The notes: generated from the letters alone by a model not told the origin. A stretch of DNA of 64,000 nucleotides from Cohnella kolymensis (GCF_000829465.1 NZ_JXAL01000023.1:1-64000), one strand, 5' to 3'. Positions 18,125 to 27,740 are shown, counted from the first letter of the stretch. Numbers and translations are program-made.

Positions 18125-18153
18125 TTACGGATGTGACCGCTTTCTGATACAAT
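18125..18153 (+). promoter_or_regulatory. Promoter of the amidohydrolase gene
   Basis: TTACGG, 17-bp spacer, TACAAT, 39 bp before the TTG start. Confidence 0.5.
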
Positions 18154-18191
18154 GGTACCAATAAACGGGACATGGGGAAGGGGCGGCCGCC

Positions 18192-19362
18192 TTGACGATT
18201 AAGGAACAGACGCTGCTGTCTTTATATGAAGATATGGTCGAATGGCGGCGCCATTTGCACAAGCATCCGGAGCTTTCATTTCACGAGCACAATACTTCCC
18301 GAATGATTGCCGGCCTGCTGGAATCCTGGGGACTTGAAGTCAGACGCGGGGCGGCAGGCACCGGTGTCATCGCCAAGATCACCGGAGGATTGCCCGGCCG
18401 CACCATTGCACTCAGGGCGGATATTGACGCGCTGCCGATTCAAGAAGACAAGGAATCTTCCTACAAGTCGACGGTTGCCGGCGTTATGCACGCTTGCGGG
18501 CACGATGGGCATACCGCTCAGCTGCTGGCCGTAGCGAGGTATTACAGCTTGCATCGGAACGACACCGAGGGAACCCGCATTTTCTTATTCCAGCCGGCCG
18601 AAGAGCTGCTGCCGGGTGGCGCTGTGGGCATGATTGCGGATGGAGCGCTCGAAGGTGTGGATGTCATCTATGGCGTACATCTATGGTCACCTATGCCTTA
18701 CGGCGTAGTCGCTGCAAGAGCAGGAACGTTCATGGCGGCCCCTGATGAATACGAGATTGAGATTATAGGCCGCGGCGGACACGGCGGTACCGCATCAATG
18801 CAAGGACGCGCTGGTCGCCGGAGCGTCGCTTGTCGTGGCGCTGCAGACGATCGTTTCCCGCAACGTGGACCCGCTTGATGCGGCTGTGCTGTCCGTGGGC
18901 CAATTCTCCGCCGGAACCGCCAACAACGTCATTGCGGAGCGCTGCCGGTTAAGCGGGACGGTGCGCAGCTTTGATACCAAGGTCCGCGGCTTGGTGAGAC
19001 AACGGCTAGAAGACACCGTCCGTCATATGTGCGAGCTTCATGGGTGTGATTTCAAGTTTCAATATTATGAAGGATACCCGCCGGTCGTGAACGACGCCGA
19101 TGAGACGGAGAGAATGCTTCGCACGGCGTCGTTACAGATGCCCGATGTGAAAGTGCAGCAATGTGAAAGAGTTATGGCCGGTGAAGATTTCTCGTATTAT
19201 TTGGAAAAGAAACCCGGCTGCTTCTTTTTCGTAGGAGCAGGAGCTGAGGACGGCAGTTCCGCGCCTCATCACCACCCTCGCTTTGATATCGAAGAGAAGG
19301 CGATGCTTCACGCAGCAAGACTGCTCATTGCCGTGTCGGATGACGCTGCCTCCGATCTGTAG
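18192..19362 (+). CDS. M20-family N-acyl amino acid/peptide amidohydrolase (frameshift near 18800)
   Basis: Predicted zinc aminoacylase/carboxypeptidase of the M20D group (hippurate hydrolase-like). First part: RRHLHKHPELSFHE, RADIDALPI, VMHACGHDGHTA, QPAEE and GRGGHGG. Second part in another frame: DALVAGASLVVALQTIVSRNVDP (cut), the dimerisation domain and a GEDFSYY ending with a HHPRFDIEEKA zinc motif. Between them, ACCG in place of ACCCCG (two C lost from a C4 run) would explain the break and restore GGTPH, typical of the family. Corrected length about 390. TTG start follows GGGGAAGGGG. Confidence 0.88.
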
Positions 19363-19446
19363 CGGCAGTCCGCGGCAGAAGCTTCTTTCGTATGAGGATT
19401 TCCTGTTTCGGTCACTCTAGAGACGGATACGAAAGGAGGAGCATTG

Positions 19447-19887
19447 ATGACCAAAGTTACGGAGATTATGACGTCCGACATTTACACGCTCGGTCCGAAC
19501 GAAACCATTTATGAAGCAGCGGTTTTGATGAAAGACAAAGACATCGGTTTTATACCGGTCGTCGACAACGGCAAGCTGCTCGGGGTTTGTACGGACAGGG
19601 ACTTGGTGCTGCGCGGCTATGCGGGGAAGCATTCCGGTTCGACCTCGATCACGGAGGTGATCACCCGCGATGTGCATACGCTGTCCCCGGATGCGTCCGT
19701 GGACGACGCGGCGGATATTATGGCCAAGCATCAGATTAAACGGCTGCCGGTGCTCGACAACGGCAACCTGGTTGGAATCGTCGCTCTGGGTGACATGGCG
19801 ATTCACGAAATCTTCATGAACGAAGCGAGCGACGCTTTAAGCGAAATTTCGGAGCCGGAGCCTTCGCACACACGCATGACGCATTGA
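19447..19887 (+). CDS. CBS-domain protein
   Basis: 146 residues made of two CBS repeats (roughly 8-60 and 72-125; DIGFIPVVDNGKLLGVCTDRD and the matching QIKRLPVLDNGNLVGIVALGD, here both near the length limit). Such stand-alone pairs bind adenine nucleotides and regulate partner proteins; the partner is unknown here. A Ser/Glu-rich tail follows. ATG 19447 has AAAGGAGGAGC upstream. It follows the amidohydrolase by about 80 bp. Confidence 0.9.
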   Translation: MTKVTEIMTSDIYTLGPNETIYEAAVLMKDKDIGFIPVVDNGKLLGVCTDRDLVLRGYAGKHSGSTSITEVITRDVHTLSPDASVDDAADIMAKHQIKRLPVLDNGNLVGIVALGDMAIHEIFMNEASDALSEISEPEPSHTRMTH

Positions 19888-19965
19888 GCCACAAGGTTCG
19901 TTTTCCGGCACTTGCCGGGAAATGGACCTTTTTTAAAGAATTGGATGGAGAGGGAAGCGAACACC

Positions 19966-20712
19966 ATGGGGAAATATTCGAAGTTACAAGTATTCAAGGC
20001 AGCGATAGCTTGTGTCCTGCTGTGGCAGCTGCTCGGATGCGTCAATCCGGAAAAGGCGGCCGACAGCGATGCGGATCGTGACAGGATTATACGCAACTAC
20101 CCTGAGCTGGCTGACAAAAAGATGGAAAAAGCAACGGTAGCCCGTATCGTCGACGGAGATACTTTGGAGCTCGGCGGCGGAGTAAAAGTGCGTCTGATCG
20201 GAGTGAACACCCCCGAGGTCCACGGCAAGGTTCAACCATACGGCAAAGAAGCGTCTGCCTTCACCAAATCTGCGCTGCTCGGCGAAACAATCCTGCTGTT
20301 TCCCGACGTTTCCGATACCGACCGGTACGGCCGGCAGCTGCGATATGTGTTCGTTGCCGGGCAAGACGTCATGTACAATGAGCGCCTTGTCCGAGAGGGG
20401 TATGCCCAAGTGATGACGATCCCTCCGAATGTGGCGTATGCCGAACTCTTTTTACAAAGACAAAAGGAAGCTCGCGAAAATAACAAAGGGCTGTGGGCGG
20501 AAGATGCTTCCGTGGACCAAGCACCGGCAGCGCCTTCCGGGACGCCGGCTGTCCCTTCGTGTTCGAATCCGATTAAAGGGAATATCAACTCCAAAGGGGA
20601 AAAGATTTATCATGTGCCCGGTGCCTCCGCCTACAAAAGAACGGTACCCGAGCAATGGTTCTGCTCTGAACAGGAAGCGCGGGAAGCCGGTTTTCGCAAA
20701 GCTATGAATTAA
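19966..20712 (+). CDS. Lipoprotein thermonuclease (SNase-like) with C-terminal Cys-containing domain
   Basis: Secreted, membrane-anchored nuclease. Signal peptide with lipobox LLGC (~24-27), then a staphylococcal nuclease domain: RIVDGDTLEL, VRLIGVNTPE, DRYGRQLRYV and NKGLWAE carry the expected Asp, Arg and Glu residues. The last ~50 residues form a separate small domain starting with CSNPIKGNIN and including EKIYHVPG and WFCSEQEAREAGFR, a module often fused to such nucleases. A low-complexity Ala/Pro linker separates the two. Start at ATG 19966; in-frame ATG 19945 is possible but would bury the signal peptide. Confidence 0.87.
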   Translation: MGKYSKLQVFKAAIACVLLWQLLGCVNPEKAADSDADRDRIIRNYPELADKKMEKATVARIVDGDTLELGGGVKVRLIGVNTPEVHGKVQPYGKEASAFTKSALLGETILLFPDVSDTDRYGRQLRYVFVAGQDVMYNERLVREGYAQVMTIPPNVAYAELFLQRQKEARENNKGLWAEDASVDQAPAAPSGTPAVPSCSNPIKGNINSKGEKIYHVPGASAYKRTVPEQWFCSEQEAREAGFRKAMN

Positions 20713-20756
20713 CGGTTCCGCAAGCGGAAAGGCTGTAGTTGCAAGGAGGGATATGC

Positions 20757-22442
20757 ATGACGATTCCCCGGCCGCTGCTGGTCCAATCGAACGGAACGCT
20801 GCTGCTTGACGAAAGACATCCTCACTATGAAGAGGCAAGGAAGTTTCTAAGGCAGATTGCCCAGCTTCAGAAACGTCCCGGCACCCTTCATACATACCGT
20901 GTAAGCCCGGTTACATTATGGAATGCGTCAGCGTCGGGATGGAGCGGCAGCCAGGTAACGGAAAAACTGGCCTCCCTCGCCCGATTCGGTGTGCCGCGCT
21001 CTCTGGCAGACGAGATACACAAACAGATGAGCCGATATGGCCGCATTCGGCTTGTTTCCCTGGATGGCGCACTTACTCTCGTTACCGATACTCCCGATTT
21101 GTTAGATTTACTGAGGGAATGGGAAGATCTGGCAGATGTCTTTGTCACTTATTTGTCCGGGACGGAAGCGGTCGTCAGACGCGACGCCCGCGGCTGGATT
21201 AAGCGTGAGCTTGCAGCGCGAGGCTATCCCGTGTTGGATCAAGCCGGATACCGTTCGGGAGAAACGCTCCAGGTCTCGATGCGGTCGGGCACCGGCTCCG
21301 GACGGCCGGTACAGCTGCGAGATTACCAGATTGAAGCGGTCAATGCTTTTGTCGAAGAAGGCAGCGGGATCGTGGTGCTTCCCTGCGGTGCCGGCAAAAC
21401 ATGGGTAGGCTTGGCGGCTATATCCCGGCTAAAGTGCGAAACCCTGATTCTGACGCCGAACGGAGTGTCCGTGTCGCAGTGGATTTCGGAGCTGCTGCGG
21501 AATACAAGCTTAACGGAGAATGAGGTCGGCGAGTATACCGGGCAAGCGAAGAACGTTCGTCCCGTCACCGTCGCCACCTACCAGGTGCTTACGCACCGCC
21601 GGTCCAAAGACCAAGCTTATCCTCATTGGAAGTTATTCGTGAATCGGGATTGGGGCTTGATCATCTATGACGAGGTGCATCTGCTGCCCGCCCCGGTGTT
21701 CCGGATGACTGCGGACATTCAGGCGACGCGCAGACTGGGCCTCAGCGCCACTCTCGTAAGGGAAGACGGGCGGGAAGAGGATGCGTTCGCTTTAATCGGA
21801 CCCAAACGTTATGAAGTGCCGTGGAAAACGATGGAGGAAAAAGGCTGGATCGCCGAGGCTGTATGTACGGAAGTTAGAGTCCCTCTCGATCCGGTAACGG
21901 CGGAAAAATATGCGGCCGCACCGAAACGGAACCGTCACAGGATCGCCGGAGAAAACCCTTTGAAGGCGATAGTCGTCAAATCGCTCCTTCAGCGGCATCA
22001 AGGGATCCCAACCCTTGTCATCGGCCAATACTTGAACCAGCTTCATTATCTGGCGGAAGAGCTGTCTTTGCCGCTGATCACGGGAGAAACACCGCATAGC
22101 ACCCGCAAGCAGTGGTTCGACCGCTTCAACGCGGGGGAGATCGGCGTGCTGCTCGTCTCCAAGGTGGCCAATTTTGCCGTTGATTTGCCGGAAGCCAGCA
22201 TAGCCATTCAAGTATCCGGCAGCTTCGGCTCCCGCCAAGAAGAAGCGCAGCGGCTGGGCCGTATCCTTCGCCCGAAAAAGTCGGGGAACGAAGCGCTGTT
22301 TTATTCCATTGTCAGCGAAGGAACCGACGAGATCGAATTTTCCCGTAATCGCGCGCGGTTTCTGCTTGAACAGGGTTATCCGTATTCCGTGGAGAGATGG
22401 GCGGAATTTGATGCTGACAGCGCGGAGAAGGTGAGCCTATGA
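20757..22442 (+). CDS. Bacterial XPB-type DNA helicase
   Basis: 561-residue SF2 helicase of the XPB/Ssl2/RAD25 family, found in some Bacillota and Actinobacteria. N-terminal ~185 residues form the damage-recognition-like region; Walker A PCGAGKT is at ~209-215, Walker B DEVH at ~305-308, the SAT motif in LGLSATLVREDG, and the RED motif typical of XPB follows it (REDGREED). The C-terminal RecA-like domain has QRLGRILRPK. ATG 20757 follows AAGGAGGG. It overlaps the next gene by 4 bp, so the two products probably work together in DNA repair or remodelling. Confidence 0.92.
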   Translation: MTIPRPLLVQSNGTLLLDERHPHYEEARKFLRQIAQLQKRPGTLHTYRVSPVTLWNASASGWSGSQVTEKLASLARFGVPRSLADEIHKQMSRYGRIRLVSLDGALTLVTDTPDLLDLLREWEDLADVFVTYLSGTEAVVRRDARGWIKRELAARGYPVLDQAGYRSGETLQVSMRSGTGSGRPVQLRDYQIEAVNAFVEEGSGIVVLPCGAGKTWVGLAAISRLKCETLILTPNGVSVSQWISELLRNTSLTENEVGEYTGQAKNVRPVTVATYQVLTHRRSKDQAYPHWKLFVNRDWGLIIYDEVHLLPAPVFRMTADIQATRRLGLSATLVREDGREEDAFALIGPKRYEVPWKTMEEKGWIAEAVCTEVRVPLDPVTAEKYAAAPKRNRHRIAGENPLKAIVVKSLLQRHQGIPTLVIGQYLNQLHYLAEELSLPLITGETPHSTRKQWFDRFNAGEIGVLLVSKVANFAVDLPEASIAIQVSGSFGSRQEEAQRLGRILRPKKSGNEALFYSIVSEGTDEIEFSRNRARFLLEQGYPYSVERWAEFDADSAEKVSL

Positions 22443-24391
22443 ACATTGAAGCTTCCGTGCGGCGTCTGCCGCCTTCGATCAGGCGGCTTATTGAAACGGA
22501 GCCTTCCGTCCTGCGCAGGATTACACAAGGGGATAGTCTGGAACGGATTCTCCGTTCCGTTGATTGGGCCTCCTCGTGGCTGCAACATGCCGATGACACG
22601 GTTGTGCAAATGCTGAAGCTCATTATCTTGCGCTTCGCCGGCATTGCTTTCGAACCGGCTGCCCTGAGCAGGGCTGCAGAAGAACAGGGGATCGCCACCG
22701 GAGCTGAAGTGAGAGTCGCTGCGGCCAGACTGCGGCGCAGCGGGGTTCTGTTCGCCGTTCGCAAAAGTTGGGGAGACCGGCTGTTATATGTACCTACAGA
22801 TATGGTTGCCGTCTGGCAGTCTCTGCTGATGCCGGTTGAAGGCGGGCCGCTTACCGAGCAGGAATCTGGCGAGGTGAGGGTGGATGCGTATGCTTTAAGG
22901 CTGCCGTTAGCGTTGGAACTGTTCACCGCCTGGCATTCCGTTTATTTGCATCCGCTTACCGTAACCTCCAAAGGGACGCTTCAGCGTCCGCCGGTGGCGC
23001 GAATGACGGCAAACATGCGTGTAACTGCAGAGGAATTGGCGTTCTTATCATTGACTTACCCCGGGCACGAGCAGGTTCCCGCACATGCCGCGCTGGCAAT
23101 CGACTTTGGGTTGTGCTGTGGTGTTCTCCGCAAAGAAGACGGCGCAATCCGCGTTTCGGAATCCGGATTGCAATCGTGGCTGACCCAGCCGATTTGCACG
23201 GCGGATGCCCGATTGCACGAGTTGGCGCTGACACGGTTCAGCTCAGCCGATGCCGGTCTGCACATGGCCGCTTCTGCCGTGCACTCGTTGCCGCCGTTTC
23301 AATGGTATCGGGCAGAACAAATCGTGCCGATTTGCGGCGACCGGCAAAAGATCGACGATTGGCTCGGGCTGCTGCAATCGTTCGGGTGGCTGGAAAAAGG
23401 GACCTGTAAAGGGCAATCCGTGTTTCGGAAAAATTGCGATTTGAGCACGCCGGCCGAATCTGAACGGGAGGACTCCGGTTTATTTTTCGTGCAGCCGGAC
23501 GGAGAAATCGTTGTCCCGCCGGATGTCTGCCTTGCGCACCGCTGGTTGTTGGAGCAAATGGCTGAACGGGTCACAATCGATGCGTTGTTTGTGTACCGTT
23601 TGACACGGACCGCTTGTGAGAAGGCCTGCCATGCAGGCTATACATTGGAAGCCGTCACCGAGTTTCTGGAACGCGGTTCCGGCGAACCGCTGCCGGAAAG
23701 CGTTGGCGGCGCCCTGAGGGATTGGTTTGCTCAACTCGGCAAAGTGAAGCTCGCTCAGGTGACCCTGCTCAGAACTGAAAGCGCTGAGGTCGCAGAACGT
23801 TTACGGCAAAATCCGGAGTTGTCGGCGCTTCTGACGGAACAGATCGGAGATAAAGACTTTGTCGTGGATGCTTCAGCGGTGAAAGCGTTAGCCGCGGTCT
23901 TGCAAAAAATCGGCTATCCCCCCTCCGAAGCGAATGATCGCACCTTTATTGCCCGGCCGGACGCGTCATCCGTCGCTCAGGGAGCGGCGGAATTTGCTGC
24001 GGAGGAGGGATGGCTGTATTTGGGCCATCTCGTTACCGTTTATGAACCCGATCAGACCTTCCCAAGAGCCGACGATTTATTTCCCGGACTGTCCGACATT
24101 CCCGCAGCGTGGATCCGGCAGCCGAGAGCGTATCACGTTTCGACCCGCAAGGAGCTGATCCAGCGAGCGATCCGCTGGCAGGCGCCGGTCCGAGTCGGCG
24201 GGAACGGCGAAAGCCATACCTTTATCCCGAAGGCGGTTGAGGAGCAGGGGGCGGAATGGAGCGTATCGGGACAGTGGAAAAGCGAGCATCCTGCCGCTTC
24301 CGGGCAGCGACAATCTGTCGTTGTACAGCCGGGGGATTTTGCTGAAATGATGATTCTGCTGCCGCCTTTGGATGAGTTTGAATCCATTTGA
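22439..24391 (+). CDS. XPB-associated protein with helicase C-terminal-like (Helicase_C_3) domain
   Basis: 650-residue protein translationally coupled to the XPB helicase (ATGA overlap). A winged-helix-like N-terminal part is followed (from about residue 345) by FFVQPDGEIVVPPDV, FVYRLTRTACEKACHAGYT and GEPLPESVGGALRDW, which matches my knowledge of the XPB/Ssl2-like 'Helicase_C_3' domain found next to bacterial XPB genes. The protein has no helicase motifs of its own. Likely an accessory or regulatory subunit of the helicase; exact role unknown. A sigma-A promoter for ylbF begins at its end. Confidence 0.82.
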   Translation: MNIEASVRRLPPSIRRLIETEPSVLRRITQGDSLERILRSVDWASSWLQHADDTVVQMLKLIILRFAGIAFEPAALSRAAEEQGIATGAEVRVAAARLRRSGVLFAVRKSWGDRLLYVPTDMVAVWQSLLMPVEGGPLTEQESGEVRVDAYALRLPLALELFTAWHSVYLHPLTVTSKGTLQRPPVARMTANMRVTAEELAFLSLTYPGHEQVPAHAALAIDFGLCCGVLRKEDGAIRVSESGLQSWLTQPICTADARLHELALTRFSSADAGLHMAASAVHSLPPFQWYRAEQIVPICGDRQKIDDWLGLLQSFGWLEKGTCKGQSVFRKNCDLSTPAESEREDSGLFFVQPDGEIVVPPDVCLAHRWLLEQMAERVTIDALFVYRLTRTACEKACHAGYTLEAVTEFLERGSGEPLPESVGGALRDWFAQLGKVKLAQVTLLRTESAEVAERLRQNPELSALLTEQIGDKDFVVDASAVKALAAVLQKIGYPPSEANDRTFIARPDASSVAQGAAEFAAEEGWLYLGHLVTVYEPDQTFPRADDLFPGLSDIPAAWIRQPRAYHVSTRKELIQRAIRWQAPVRVGGNGESHTFIPKAVEEQGAEWSVSGQWKSEHPAASGQRQSVVVQPGDFAEMMILLPPLDEFESI

Positions 24392-24418
24392 CCTGTTGTC
24401 GCCTATCTGTGGTATGAT
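24388..24418 (+). promoter_or_regulatory. Promoter of ylbF-ylbG
   Basis: TTGACC, 19-bp spacer, extended -10 TGGTATGAT; overlaps the end of the upstream coding region. Confidence 0.55.
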
Positions 24419-24457
24419 AGAGAAGATATGGCACAGCCCAAAGGTGAGGTGAGGCCG

Positions 24458-24940
24458 ATGGCCGCATTAATGCAAACCCTCCCTGCGGCAGGACAAGGTG
24501 TGGATGAAGCGCCTGCTGATATGGCGGTCCTCCTGACCCACGCCTTCGAGCTCGGGGATTGGATAAAAGATTCCACTTACGCGGCGGAGTATATTTTTTG
24601 GAAAGAGCAAGTCGGCAAGAACGCCGAAGCGCAGGAGCTGACCCGCCAATTCGCCAAAGCGAAGGAAAAATTCGCGGAATGCGAAAGATTCGGCAGGTTC
24701 CATCCGGATTATAACGCTGCTTTGGATGAGGTATATGCAATACAAGCACGGTTGGACAGTATAGAATCCGTTCGCCGGTTTAAGGAAGCGGAGTCTTCGC
24801 TGGATCAACTATTGTACGATATTACGAGAACGATCGCTGATGCCGTGTCCGAAACCGTTAAAGTATCCGGCAACGAATCGAGCGGCAAGGGCTGCGGCAG
24901 CGGCGGCAGCTGTTCTTGCGGATCCGGAGGCTGCGGATAA
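24458..24940 (+). CDS. ylbF: YlbF/RicF, regulator of mRNA maturation, competence and sporulation
   Basis: 160-residue helical protein of the YlbF/YmcA family. In B. subtilis YlbF, YmcA and YaaT form the Y-complex, which carries Fe-S clusters and controls RNase Y activity. The central region KEKFAECERFGRFHPDYNAALDE (cut) matches B. subtilis YlbF, and the C-terminus is Cys/Gly-rich (GCGSGGSCSCGSGGCG), consistent with the cluster-ligating tail. ATG 24458 follows GAGGTGAGG. Cotranscribed with ylbG two bases later. Confidence 0.92.
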   Translation: MAALMQTLPAAGQGVDEAPADMAVLLTHAFELGDWIKDSTYAAEYIFWKEQVGKNAEAQELTRQFAKAKEKFAECERFGRFHPDYNAALDEVYAIQARLDSIESVRRFKEAESSLDQLLYDITRTIADAVSETVKVSGNESSGKGCGSGGSCSCGSGGCG

Positions 24941-24942
24941 TC

Positions 24943-25230
24943 ATGTTCGACAATCTTGAGGTTAACTTGTTTGCCGAGCGCATCGGATATATCGTATGGT
25001 TCAGCGATTGGAAAGCGGCGCGAGGGTTAGACAAATATGGCACGCTGCACTATCTGTCGCGGAAGATGCAATACGCAGTTCTGTACATGAACGCTGACGC
25101 AGCAGAAGAGGCGACTCGCAATCTGCAGCGTCTGCCGTTCGTCCGGAAAATCGAACGTTCCTACCGTAACGAAATCAAGACGGAGTATGAAAGCAACGTT
25201 CCCGACAAAACACGGTTTTACGGCTTATAA
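24943..25230 (+). CDS. ylbG: YlbG family protein (DUF2129)
   Basis: 95-residue small cytoplasmic protein, function unknown, always near ylbF in Bacillus-type genomes. Family features: RIGYIVWFSDWKAAR near the start, YGTLHYLSRKMQYAVLYMN (middle) and VRKIERSYRNEIKTEYE. ATG lies two bases after the ylbF stop, so it is probably translated by coupling. Confidence 0.9.
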   Translation: MFDNLEVNLFAERIGYIVWFSDWKAARGLDKYGTLHYLSRKMQYAVLYMNADAAEEATRNLQRLPFVRKIERSYRNEIKTEYESNVPDKTRFYGL

Positions 25231-25249
25231 GCCGATCTGAACCATCTGA

Positions 25250-25280
25250 AGAGTCTCCTTGCCATAGGGAGACTCTTTTT
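25250..25280 (+). terminator. Rho-independent terminator of ylbFG
   Basis: AGAGTCTCC/GGAGACTCT 9-bp stem with 8-9-nt loop and TTTTT tail. Confidence 0.85.
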
Positions 25281-25349
25281 GCAACTATCGACCTGCACGG
25301 AATTGAGAGATTGCCGTACAGTCACGTTCCCTCCGATTTTATTTTTTTG

Positions 25350-25379
25350 TTGAATCCTTGGGAATGAGTGAGTTAGAAT
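25350..25379 (+). promoter_or_regulatory. Promoter of the unknown gene at 25452
   Basis: TTGAAT, 18-bp spacer, TAGAAT; an upstream T7 tract may act as an UP element. Confidence 0.5.
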
Positions 25380-25451
25380 GTACTTAACTTCCTGGAGTCT
25401 CAGCCGGCAAGAATGATCTGAAAGACCTAGAATCGGGAAGGAGACAGCCCC

Positions 25452-25889
25452 GTGAAGGATAAACATACTGAGCGGTGGAACACTTACGAACCTTTCCATA
25501 TTGAGCTCGGGGACAAGAAAGTCGTCGATATCATCATTACCAACCATGCTCGTGCGCGTTGGGCAGATCGTGTTGAAAGCGAGAAGACCGGCTACTCCGA
25601 TATCGCCCAATATATTTGGGAATGCTTGAAAGAAGGCCGTATCGTCTCCTATTACCGTAATGAGCAGGATGTCTACACGATTGACGACGATCTTGTGTTT
25701 GTTGCGGAATTCGCCGTCAGTGAGACGGACACGGATCTTCTAGGAACGCCGCTGCATAAGATGATTGTCGTTACTTTTCTCGGCCGTATGTCGGAGACGA
25801 TGGAGCTGCGAGATCTGAAAAGCTACTACTCGTGGCTGAGGCATTCCCGCCGGATGACATTAATCAAGAACAATCGCAAGCGCCGATAA
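25452..25889 (+). CDS. Conserved-looking protein of unknown function
   Basis: 145-residue soluble, charged protein that I do not recognise. GTG at 25452 follows GGAAGGAG with good spacing, and codon usage resembles its neighbours. It reads as a compact alpha/beta domain: IIITNHARARWADRV, then YIWECLKEGRIVSYYRNEQD, then VVTFLGRMSETMELRDLKSY and a basic SWLRHSRR tail. The His-Ala-Arg-x-Arg-Trp-x-x-Arg-Val start and alternating hydrophobic strands recall small barrel nucleases or toxin-like folds, but that is only an impression. It has its own promoter; no antitoxin-like partner is adjacent. Confidence 0.75.
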   Translation: MKDKHTERWNTYEPFHIELGDKKVVDIIITNHARARWADRVESEKTGYSDIAQYIWECLKEGRIVSYYRNEQDVYTIDDDLVFVAEFAVSETDTDLLGTPLHKMIVVTFLGRMSETMELRDLKSYYSWLRHSRRMTLIKNNRKRR

Positions 25890-26009
25890 CGGCCTTATTC
25901 CTTTTGGACAGTCAAGCATACCTGCGGGTATGCTTTTTCATTTCGAGCAAGTGATTGATCCGCATGTGGTATAATTCGGAATAATAAGTGCGTCGGAAGG
26001 GTGAATGGC

Positions 26010-26914
26010 ATGGCTCTGAACGTCCATCAACTGCATATTTTCTACACCGTAGCGCAGCGGGGAAGCTTCTCTTCAGCCGCGCAGACGCTGCATATGACAC
26101 AGCCGGCCGTAACGATGCAGGTTCAGGCGCTTGAGGAACGGTTCGGGACAAAGCTGTTTAATCGTACGACCAAGAAGCTTGAGCTTACGGAGGCTGGCCA
26201 CCATCTCCTGCCGCAAGCGCGCAAAGCCGTTGAACTGATGAGGGACACCGACGCATGATGGCGCGTTTCGCCGAAGACCTGAAAGGCCGTCTGCAATTTG
26301 CCGCCAGTCTGACCATCGGAGAGTACGTGCTTCCTCGTTTGCTCGGATCGTTCTTGCGCACGTTTCCGGAAGTATCCGTTAATATGAAAGTCATGAACAC
26401 GACGGAAATCATTGACGCCATCGCCAATCAGGGATTGGATTTCGGATTGATCGAAGCTCCCTGCGACGTGCCGGGATTTCATACGGAAGCTGTCATGGAC
26501 GATGAGCTTATTCTCGTGACGCCGAAGGATCATCCTTTCGCCGCTCTTGAGGAAGTAGATTTGGATGATGTGCTTCTCGAGCCGATGGTACTGAGGGAAA
26601 AAGGTTCAGGTACGCGGCAGATCATGGAAGACGAGCTTTCCCGCCATGGGGTGCAGGACGGCCGGTTGAGGGTGGTCAGCGAATTCGGCAGCACAGGCGC
26701 CGTGAAGTCGGCGGTGGAGGCCGGCTTAGGTTTGTCCGTGTTGTCGGTATGGACGATTAAGCATGAAGTGTCGCTTGGCTTGCTCAAGCCGGTCAGGATC
26801 AAAGGTGTATCTTTCATGCGCAAGTTTTTTGCCGTTCGCTTGCAATCCTCACTGCTGCCGATGCCCGCCGCCGCGTTGCTTCACGATTTAAGGGAGCTGT
26901 CACATGAACAATAG
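26010..26914 (+). CDS. LysR-family transcriptional regulator (frameshift near 26250)
   Basis: N-terminal winged helix-turn-helix (residues ~1-65; HQLHIFYTVAQRGSFSSAAQ, TQPAVTMQVQALE) and C-terminal substrate-binding domain (from KGRLQFAASLTIGEY), a normal LysR layout of about 301 residues. The break falls in the linker helix: GACGCATGATGG lacks one base relative to GACCGCATGATG, which restores RDTDRMMARF. ATG 26010 follows GGAAGGGTG. It overlaps the PHP gene by 11 bp and may be cotranscribed with it. Effector unknown; the domain resembles the CysL/CbbR-like group. Confidence 0.88.
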
Positions 26915-27740
26915 AGCGGATTTACATACACATACGACTGCATCGGACGGGATGAACCGTCCTTCGGAGAATGTGCGGCTTGCGAAGGAGGCCGGATTGT
27001 CGGCTGTCGCAATTACCGATCATGATACTGTCGCGGGGATCCCTGAAGCATTGGAGGCGGGTGAACGATACGGCATCAGTGTAGTGCCGGGTGTGGAAAT
27101 CAGCACGGCCCTTGACGGAAGAGATATACATATGCTGGGGTACGGGATATCGCATCAGGATCCTCTATTGCTGTCCCGGCTCAGCTCGCTTCGCAATGTC
27201 AGAAATCGCAGAAACGAGCAAATTCTAGCACGGCTGGCCGAACTAGGGATGCCCGTTTCTATGGCGGAGGTCGAGGCTGCCGCGGGCAAATCCGGCCGCG
27301 GCAGCGAGTCTGTAGGAAGGCCGCATATTGCGCAAGTATTGATGAACAAAGGTTACGCCTCCGATCTGCGCGACGCATTCGACCGTTTCCTCGGGGAAGG
27401 TAAACCCGCATATGTCAGTCCTCCGCGCATTTCTCCGTTTGAGGCGGTCGCCTGGATCCACGAAGCCGGGGGAGCGGCGGTCGTCGCGCATCCGGGTTTG
27501 TACGATAACGATGACCTCGTTGCCGCGTTATTGGAAGCGGGAGCAGACGGAGTGGAAGCTTTCCATTCCGACCATGATGCGGAGCAGGAAGCACGATACT
27601 CTGCGTTAGCCGATCGGCACAGCAAGCTTGTCACGGGTGGATCGGATTTTCACGGGGCGCGGGAAGGCGTTATCTTCCATGGACCTATCGGGAATAAGAC
27701 GGTCGACGCCGGAGTGGTGCACAAGCTGAAGCGATTATAA
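26904..27740 (+). CDS. PHP-domain phosphatase/phosphoesterase
   Basis: 278-residue metallo-phosphoesterase of the PHP family, similar to the 3',5'-nucleoside bisphosphate phosphatase (YciV/RnmAI) group. Metal motifs are complete: DLHTHTTASDG (residues 6-16), ITDHDT, PGVEIST, VVAHPG and GSDFHG near the end. It starts inside the 3' end of the LysR gene (ATG after GGGAGCTGTCAC) and ends at a strong terminator. Confidence 0.88.
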   Translation: MNNRADLHTHTTASDGMNRPSENVRLAKEAGLSAVAITDHDTVAGIPEALEAGERYGISVVPGVEISTALDGRDIHMLGYGISHQDPLLLSRLSSLRNVRNRRNEQILARLAELGMPVSMAEVEAAAGKSGRGSESVGRPHIAQVLMNKGYASDLRDAFDRFLGEGKPAYVSPPRISPFEAVAWIHEAGGAAVVAHPGLYDNDDLVAALLEAGADGVEAFHSDHDAEQEARYSALADRHSKLVTGGSDFHGAREGVIFHGPIGNKTVDAGVVHKLKRL

